Source: Pseudomonadota bacterium
GTDB lineage: Bacteria; Pseudomonadota; Alphaproteobacteria; CACIAM-22H2
Assembly: GCA_020161965.1 (NCBI GenBank)
Contig: JAIUNH010000110.1
Coordinates: forward strand, 1 to 9,535
Direction of reading: 5' to 3'
Length of the DNA stretch: 9,535 nucleotides
Shown piece after piece: positions 5,935-9,535 of the stretch. Made by a program: the position numbers and the translations under genes. Each line of letters opens with the position of its first letter. The first letter of the stretch is position 1. Under the pieces are notes generated by a model. The model saw only the letters and a list, made by a program, of their open reading frames with translations. It was not told where the DNA came from and made no database searches.

Positions 5935-7449
5935 CTAGTTTTCGCGCGCGACGAGGCGGCGCAAGCGCGATGCGGCGCGATAGCGATCCTCGCCGTAATG
6001 GCGGGCGAGGTTGTCGAGTGTGGCTTGGATATGCGGCAGGCCGACCGCGCGGCCCCAGGCGAAGGGGCCCTTGGGATAATTGACGCCCTTGGTCATCGCG
6101 ACGTCCACGCCTTCAGCGGAGACGACGCCATGTTGCACGGCTTCTAATGCTTCGTTGACCAGCATGGCCAGTGTGCGCATCACGATCAAACCGGGTGCAT
6201 CGTCGATCAGCGAAACCTTCATCCCGCAGCCTTGGAAAAACGCGGTGGCCAGTGCGGCCGCTTCGCCGCGCGATTGATCGGCGACGGCGATCGCCATGCG
6301 CGTCGCGGTGGCATCGTCGAGCGCCAAATCATGTAGCACGAGTTCGCGCTCGCCCGTTTCCGCCGCGCGCAAAGTGGCCGTGCGCCCGTCGGAAAGGCGC
6401 AAGGCCACGCCATCGAGCAGGATCACGTCGCCGCGTTCGCCCGCCGGGCGGCGATGCACGGGCAGGCCGCCATCCTTGGCGCGCTTTTCCAACGCGTCGA
6501 AATGTTCGAGTTCGCCTTCGAACACGATTTGCTTCGGCGGGGCGGCGGCGGGTTCGGTCGCGGCCTCGGGCATCGTCGCGCCCTTGGCGTAATCGTAGAA
6601 GCCGCGCGACGATTTACGCCCCAGCCTGCCGGCGGCGACCATCTCGGCCTGCATCGCCGACGGCGCGTAGCGCGGATCTTTGAAATACGAATCGTAGACG
6701 GAATTCGTCACGGCGAAATTCACGTCGTGGCCGATCATGTCCATCAATTCGCACGGCCCCATGCGGAAGCCGCCGCATTCGCGCATCACGGCGTCGATGG
6801 TCGCGGGATCGGCCGCGCGTTCGACCAGCAAGCGCCACGCTTCGGCATAGAACGGCCTTGCGCAGCGATTGACGACGAAGCCCGGCGTCGACGTCGCATG
6901 CACCGGCGATTTGCCCCAAGCGGCGGCGGTATCGAATGCGGTTTGCGCGACGCTCGCGTCGGTCGCAAGGCCCGACACGATCTCGACCAGCGCCATGATC
7001 GGGGCGGGGTTGAAGAAATGGAACCCGACCAAGCGGCCGGGCAGGCGCATGTCCTTGGCCATCGCCGAAATCGAAATCGACGAAGTGTTGGAGCCGAGGA
7101 TGCAGTTCTCGCCGACCACGGCTTCGAGCTCGGCGAGCAATTGGCGTTTGACGGCGAGGTCTTCGACGATCGCCTCGATCACCAAATCGCAAACTTCGAA
7201 ATCGATATAGGCCTCGGCCGGTTCGATGCGCGCGAGGATCGCGTCGCGCTTGTCCTGGCCGATCTTGCCCTTGGCCACGAGACCGTCGAGCGCCTTGCCC
7301 ATATTGCGCAGCGCGTCGTCGACGGCACCGGCGCGCGCGTCGAGCAGCTTCACGCGATGACCGGCGGCCGCGGCGACTTGGGCGATGCCGGCTCCCATTG
7401 TCCCCGCCCCAATGACTCCAATGGCGCGGTCGCGGGCAAGGGCGGTCAT
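5935..7449 (-). CDS. paaH: 3-hydroxyadipyl-CoA dehydrogenase (PaaH/PaaC-type 3-hydroxyacyl-CoA dehydrogenase)
   Basis: This cytoplasmic NAD-dependent enzyme oxidises 3-hydroxyadipyl-CoA to 3-oxoadipyl-CoA, the substrate of the following gene. It has 504 residues. The Rossmann motif GxGxxG is Gly14-Gly16-Gly19. The catalytic residues of the family are visible: Ser123 (SNTSS), His144 and Glu156 (the His-Glu pair, in 'GFHFFNPAP...LVE') and Asn194 (FVVNR). A first C-terminal domain spans about 190-287 ('GGFRMGPCELMDMIGHDVNF'), then comes a variable linker rich in Ala and Pro (about 288-310). A second 3HCDH C-terminal repeat (about 415-500, 'VNYPKGPFAWG') is typical of the PaaH type. The ATG at 7449, with ACGGA about 8 nt upstream, starts just before the Rossmann fold. 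An alternative ATG at 7500 adds 17 unconserved residues. paaJ follows by 25 nt. No other paa gene is in the window. Confidence 0.92.
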   Translation of the reverse strand: MTALARDRAIGVIGAGTMGAGIAQVAAAAGHRVKLLDARAGAVDDALRNMGKALDGLVAKGKIGQDKRDAILARIEPAEAYIDFEVCDLVIEAIVEDLAVKRQLLAELEAVVGENCILGSNTSSISISAMAKDMRLPGRLVGFHFFNPAPIMALVEIVSGLATDASVAQTAFDTAAAWGKSPVHATSTPGFVVNRCARPFYAEAWRLLVERAADPATIDAVMRECGGFRMGPCELMDMIGHDVNFAVTNSVYDSYFKDPRYAPSAMQAEMVAAGRLGRKSSRGFYDYAKGATMPEAATEPAAAPPKQIVFEGELEHFDALEKRAKDGGLPVHRRPAGERGDVILLDGVALRLSDGRTATLRAAETGERELVLHDLALDDATATRMAIAVADQSRGEAAALATAFFQGCGMKVSLIDDAPGLIVMRTLAMLVNEALEAVQHGVVSAEGVDVAMTKGVNYPKGPFAWGRAVGLPHIQATLDNLARHYGEDRYRAASRLRRLVAREN

Positions 7450-7544
7450 CGGGCGAATCCGTCGTCGATATGGGGTGTCATGCGGGGCGGAGAGTGCCAA
7501 TGTCCGGGGTACGAGGCAACGTCAGCCGCCATGGCTAAAACGCG

Positions 7545-7585
7545 GGCAAATGAGTCATCTTGCCCCGGGGTGGCCGGGATTTGCC
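7545..7585. promoter_or_regulatory. Spaced inverted repeat GGCAAAT-N27-ATTTGCC upstream of paaH
   Basis: Two perfect 7-bp arms (7545-7551 and 7579-7585) face each other across 27 bp. The interval contains a TGAGTCA palindrome (7551-7557) and CCCCGGGG (7563-7570). It lies about 95-135 bp upstream of the paaH start, a sensible place for a regulator of the paa genes, but it does not match the PaaX or PaaR site patterns I remember. Operator role is inferred from symmetry and position only. Confidence 0.3.
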
Positions 7586-7621
7586 TAATCACGCGGCATT
7601 AACGTATTTAATTACCGCATT

Positions 7622-7639
7622 CGGGCGAGTCGTCGCCCG
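7622..7639. repeat. GC hairpin CGGGCGA / TCGCCCG with 4-nt loop
   Basis: A perfect 7-bp stem with loop GTCG lies 8 nt to the right of the AT-rich island. It has no T tract on either side, so it is not an intrinsic terminator. If the rightward gene is transcribed from the island, the hairpin would be at or near the 5' end of its mRNA, where it could protect or control the leader. It could instead be a protein-binding dyad. The arm contains a GANTC site (7627-7631). Confidence 0.4.
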
Positions 7640-7703
7640 GCACGGTGTATGCAAACCTATGCTGCACTTGCGAAGACAGAAGGGCACACCACTTCTTTTA
7701 GAG

Positions 7704-7720
7704 GAAACGCTCTCGAAACG
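7704..7720 (+). promoter_or_regulatory. Direct repeat GAAACG at 11-bp pitch
   Basis: GAAACG occurs at 7704-7709 and again at 7715-7720, one helical turn apart, 58-74 bp before the ATG of the secreted-protein gene. Tandem half-sites at this pitch are typical of response-regulator boxes. No specific regulator is recognised. Confidence 0.3.
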
Positions 7721-7732
7721 GCGGAGGCGGCA

Positions 7733-7746
7733 CGGTCGAACGACCG
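7733..7746. promoter_or_regulatory. Perfect dyad CGGTCG-AA-CGACCG before the secreted-protein gene
   Basis: A 14-bp inverted repeat with 6-bp arms is centred 38 bp before the ATG at 7778. It could be an operator for a dimeric repressor or a small RNA hairpin in the leader, clear of the ribosome site at 7768-7773. It is short enough to be chance in 65%-range GC DNA. Confidence 0.3.
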
Positions 7747-7777
7747 CGCCGGTTTTAGGCCGCTTATGGAGGGCGAT

Positions 7778-8728
7778 ATGCGCAAGACGATCGGCGGAAT
7801 TCTGGCGGGTCTGATGCTGCTTCTGGCGGGCGCGCCGATGGCGTCCGCGCAGATGCAAACGCAAGCACTCCCGACATTCGACTGGCTGATTTGGGAACGC
7901 CTCAGCGAGCGGCGCACGCAGGAACCGGTCCCCCAGCGCTTCACGCTGAAGGGCCATATCTTCACCATCTACGCCGCGACCCCCGAACATCCGGCGATCT
8001 TCGTCGCCGAGCGGCGCGGGCGGATCGTCTATCTCTCCACCGCCGACCGCTACAGCGTGATCGCCTATCGCGAGCGCGATTGGGGCGAAGGCCCCGATCT
8101 GCTGATCGACGCGCAGAACGCGGCGACGGGGCAGGGTGCGCGCCTGCACGCCTTCGTGCTCGCCCCCTATTTCTCGCTCCAGACGATCGGGCTGGGCGAC
8201 ACCTATGCGGGCTCCGACGAAAGCGGCGAGACGGCGGCGTTGCGCGTTCAATTCTCCGACTACGCCTTCATGGGCTGGAACGCGCCTTATCATCTGTCGC
8301 CCGTGCCCACGCTGCATCTCGGTTGGACGGGTACGCGCTACGAGGTCGAGCCGGACTCGCTCGGCCGCTATGCGCGCGATCCGGGTTTGATCGAACGCTG
8401 GACCGACGATGCGCGCGCGGCCTTGGTCAAATGGCGCAATGCCGGCGGCGTCTATGCGGCGATCGATGCGCGGGCCCCCGGCGACACGCCGGAAAATCCG
8501 CCCTCGGTCGTGTGGCGCTACGCGCTCGAACTCGTCTATTCGGGCGATGCGGTTTCGGCCAAGAAGCTATTCGATGCGGCCTGGGATGACGACATCCCGG
8601 GAAAACGCGAATTCTGGCGCGATTTCCTGATGCAACTGCGGAACGGTCAGGCGTGGCGCGATCTCGATCTCGAGACGGCACTCGACGCCCATGACCTGTT
8701 CAAGGATTTCGCGGCGCAGTTGAACTGA
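7778..8728 (+). CDS. Secreted (periplasmic) protein of unknown family
   Basis: I do not recognise this 316-residue protein. The start is firm: ATG at 7778 with GGAGGG (7768-7773) 4 nt upstream, leading into a classic Sec signal peptide. That has Arg-Lys at 2-3, a Leu/Ala/Gly core at 5-19 and a signal-peptidase I site after ASA, Ala24|Gln25; there is no lipobox Cys. The mature part has no further membrane segment. Residues about 50-190 look beta-rich with many aromatics ('HIFTIYAATPEHPAIFVAERRGRIVYLS', 'FSDYAFMGWNAPYHLSPVPTLHLGW'). Residues about 200-316 look helical and Trp-rich ('RWTDDARAALVKWRNAGG', 'FWRDFLMQLRNGQAWRDLD'). The mature part has no Cys, so it relies on no disulphides. The gene stands alone behind an elaborate upstream region and overlaps the DUF4126 gene tail to tail by 29 nt. 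An earlier in-frame ATG (7649) is rejected because it buries the signal peptide. Confidence 0.8.
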   Translation: MRKTIGGILAGLMLLLAGAPMASAQMQTQALPTFDWLIWERLSERRTQEPVPQRFTLKGHIFTIYAATPEHPAIFVAERRGRIVYLSTADRYSVIAYRERDWGEGPDLLIDAQNAATGQGARLHAFVLAPYFSLQTIGLGDTYAGSDESGETAALRVQFSDYAFMGWNAPYHLSPVPTLHLGWTGTRYEVEPDSLGRYARDPGLIERWTDDARAALVKWRNAGGVYAAIDARAPGDTPENPPSVVWRYALELVYSGDAVSAKKLFDAAWDDDIPGKREFWRDFLMQLRNGQAWRDLDLETALDAHDLFKDFAAQLN

Positions 8729-9323
8729 ACAGCCCCGCGATCCGCCGCGCCAGAAAGCGCAGGAATTTCGCGAGGAACCACAGAATGACCGCCATCGCCA
8801 CGATGCCGAGGGCGAGTGCGGCCAGGAACCACAGCGGATTCATGATCGCGAAATAAAGCCCGGCGATCACCGCCGCATCTTCGGCCAGCGATGCGGCCCC
8901 GGTCCCGACGATCGGCGCGTGCGCGTTGACGAAAAGGCGGCCACTGGCCTTCGTCGCATGCGTGCCGAGGCTGAGCGCGCCACCCGCCAGTGCGGCGGCG
9001 AGTTTCAGCCCCGTATCGGCGTCGCCCACGGTGGCCGCCGCCAGAAACGCCCCCGCCGGAATGCGGATGAACGTATGGACCGTGTCCCACAGCGTATCCG
9101 CGCCGGGGATTTTATCGGCGACGAATTGCGCCAGATAGAGAATGCCCGCAATCGCCATCACTTCGGGGCGTGCGACGAGGGCAAGCTCGCCCGGCAACGC
9201 CACGATGCCGGTATGCTGCATAACGCCAAGCGCGAGCACGGCGGCGTAGAGATTGAGCCCGCTCGCCCAGGCGACGGCCGAGGCGAGGGCGAGCAGCTCC
9301 GTGCCGCCGAACGCGCCGCTCAA
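8700..9323 (-). CDS. DUF4126 family integral membrane protein
   Basis: A 207-residue hydrophobic protein of unknown function that matches the DUF4126 pattern. An opening helix carries 'AWASGLNLYAAVLALG' (19-33), and the conserved loop 'FVADKIPGADTLWDTVHTFI' (67-86) is followed by 'RIPAGAFLAAA'. Membrane segments lie near 9-33, 53-69, 89-117, 148-161 and 164-188; the end is basic and short (RRIAGLF...). The start is inferred. The frame is open back to an ATG at 9419, but that region is coding for gamma-glutamyltransferase in another frame. A TTG at 9321-9323 overlaps that gene's TGA (TTGA) and begins just before the conserved helix, so I take it as the start, with translational coupling. The stop lies inside the end of the convergent secreted-protein gene. 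Role unknown. Confidence 0.78.
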   Translation of the reverse strand: MSGAFGGTELLALASAVAWASGLNLYAAVLALGVMQHTGIVALPGELALVARPEVMAIAGILYLAQFVADKIPGADTLWDTVHTFIRIPAGAFLAAATVGDADTGLKLAAALAGGALSLGTHATKASGRLFVNAHAPIVGTGAASLAEDAAVIAGLYFAIMNPLWFLAALALGIVAMAVILWFLAKFLRFLARRIAGLFSSTAPRNP

Positions 9324-9535
9324 CGGCCGACGGCGTAGGCCTGCTGCAAGCGCGGCGTTGCCGCCGCCTTCAGCAACTTGCCTTCCTTCTTCGCCGCCGC
9401 GTTGCGGCCCAGCGACCATTCGCCGCCGACTTCCACGTCGTGGCCCTTGGTCTTGAGCGCGTCGATCGTCGCCGCCGGGAAGCGGCTTTCGACCTGCACC
9501 TTGCCGGGGCGCGCGGCGCGCGGGAAGAACGAGTT
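9320..9535 (-). CDS. ggt: Gamma-glutamyltransferase (glutathione hydrolase), C-terminal end, partial
   Basis: Reading leftward from the right edge, 71 codons and a TGA give the tail of a gamma-glutamyltranspeptidase. Such enzymes transfer or hydrolyse the gamma-glutamyl group of glutathione and related compounds and cleave themselves into two subunits; this is the end of the small one. The family pattern visible is 'VQVESRFPAATIDALKTKGH' then 'DVEVGGEWSLGRNAAAKKEG' and the terminal '...LQQAYAVGR', which corresponds to the usual 'ESR.P......L...GH.V......S..G......R...G...AA.DPR..G.A.G'. The catalytic Thr, the autoprocessing site and any signal peptide lie outside the window, so cellular location and branch (secreted Ggt or YwrD-like) cannot be told. 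Its stop overlaps the TTG start of the DUF4126 gene. Confidence 0.82.
   Translation of the reverse strand, partial: NSFFPRAARPGKVQVESRFPAATIDALKTKGHDVEVGGEWSLGRNAAAKKEGKLLKAAATPRLQQAYAVGR

Larger units (their letters stand above)
7450..7777. promoter_or_regulatory. 328-bp divergent control region between paaH and the secreted-protein gene
   Basis: This is the only long non-coding stretch in the window and must hold promoters for both divergent genes. It contains a 7-bp dyad at 7545-7585, a short AT-rich island at 7598-7614 (15 of 17 bases A or T), a hairpin at 7622-7639, a tandem GAAACG repeat at 7704-7720, a second dyad at 7733-7746, and three GANTC sites (7455, 7552, 7627) with a fourth just inside paaH (7414). 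TTTAAT at 7607-7612 matches a sigma-70 -10 at 5 of 6 bases for the rightward gene, but the nearest good -35 (TTGCCT, 7581-7586) is 20 nt away. I therefore cannot fix either promoter. Confidence 0.7.

Noticed and set aside
7563..7570. CCCCGGGG palindrome as a separate operator
   Set aside because: An 8-bp all-GC palindrome is expected by chance in DNA of this composition; it is mentioned only as part of the larger dyad.
7599..7611. CtrA site (TTAA-N7-TTAA) in the AT island
   Set aside because: The two TTAA halves are 5 nt apart, not 7, so the site does not fit the consensus.
9324..9419. ATG at 9419 as the DUF4126 start
   Set aside because: It would overlap 100 nt of gamma-glutamyltransferase coding sequence in another frame, and the added residues lack the family's hydrophobic opening.
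1..9535. Mobile elements, CRISPR arrays, tRNA or rRNA genes, toxin-antitoxin or defence genes
   Set aside because: I looked for spaced repeats, transposase or integrase motifs, cloverleaf-like sequence and small paired genes and saw none; gene content is steady and metabolic.

Overview
The window is a dense, high-GC stretch (coding third positions mostly G or C) that looks like the chromosome of an alphaproteobacterium, probably a Rhodospirillales-type organism. The pointers are a Pcs-type phosphatidylcholine synthase, a DUF1192 mini-protein, a 3-hydroxybutyrate dehydrogenase with every known substrate contact, and a phenylacetate-type PaaH/PaaJ pair. It holds ten genes, two of them cut by the window ends. 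I see no tRNA, rRNA, CRISPR array, transposase or phage gene.

Left part (1-1984). The tail of a regulator with a UTRA-like domain runs rightward and meets, tail to tail, a leftward block of DUF1192 protein, bdhA and pcs. bdhA and pcs are 5 nt apart and surely co-transcribed; the DUF1192 gene lies 60 nt upstream.

Middle (2015-7449). A rightward pair, separated from the DUF1192 gene by only 30 nt, encodes a PIG3-type NAD(P)H:quinone oxidoreductase and a TPR-plus-GT41 (O-GlcNAc-transferase/SPINDLY-like) glycosyltransferase, joined by an ATGA start/stop overlap. It converges on a leftward paaH-paaJ pair, which carries out the last two beta-oxidation-like steps of phenylacetate breakdown and yields acetyl-CoA and succinyl-CoA.

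Right part (7450-9535). The only long non-coding stretch (7450-7777, 328 bp) separates paaH from a divergent gene for an unrecognised secreted protein. It contains several dyads, a direct repeat, an AT-rich island and a cluster of GANTC (CcrM methylation) sites. The secreted-protein gene overlaps by 29 nt, tail to tail, with a DUF4126 membrane-protein gene, which is itself coupled through a TTGA overlap to the end of a gamma-glutamyltransferase gene.

Most of the window is ordinary metabolism and I found no convincing new multi-gene system. The items most worth a second look are the control region at 7450-7777 and its orphan secreted protein, the GT41 glycosyltransferase with no evident target, the fact that all three convergent gene pairs overlap at their stops, and a slippery T6/A6 tract at the end of the DUF1192 gene.
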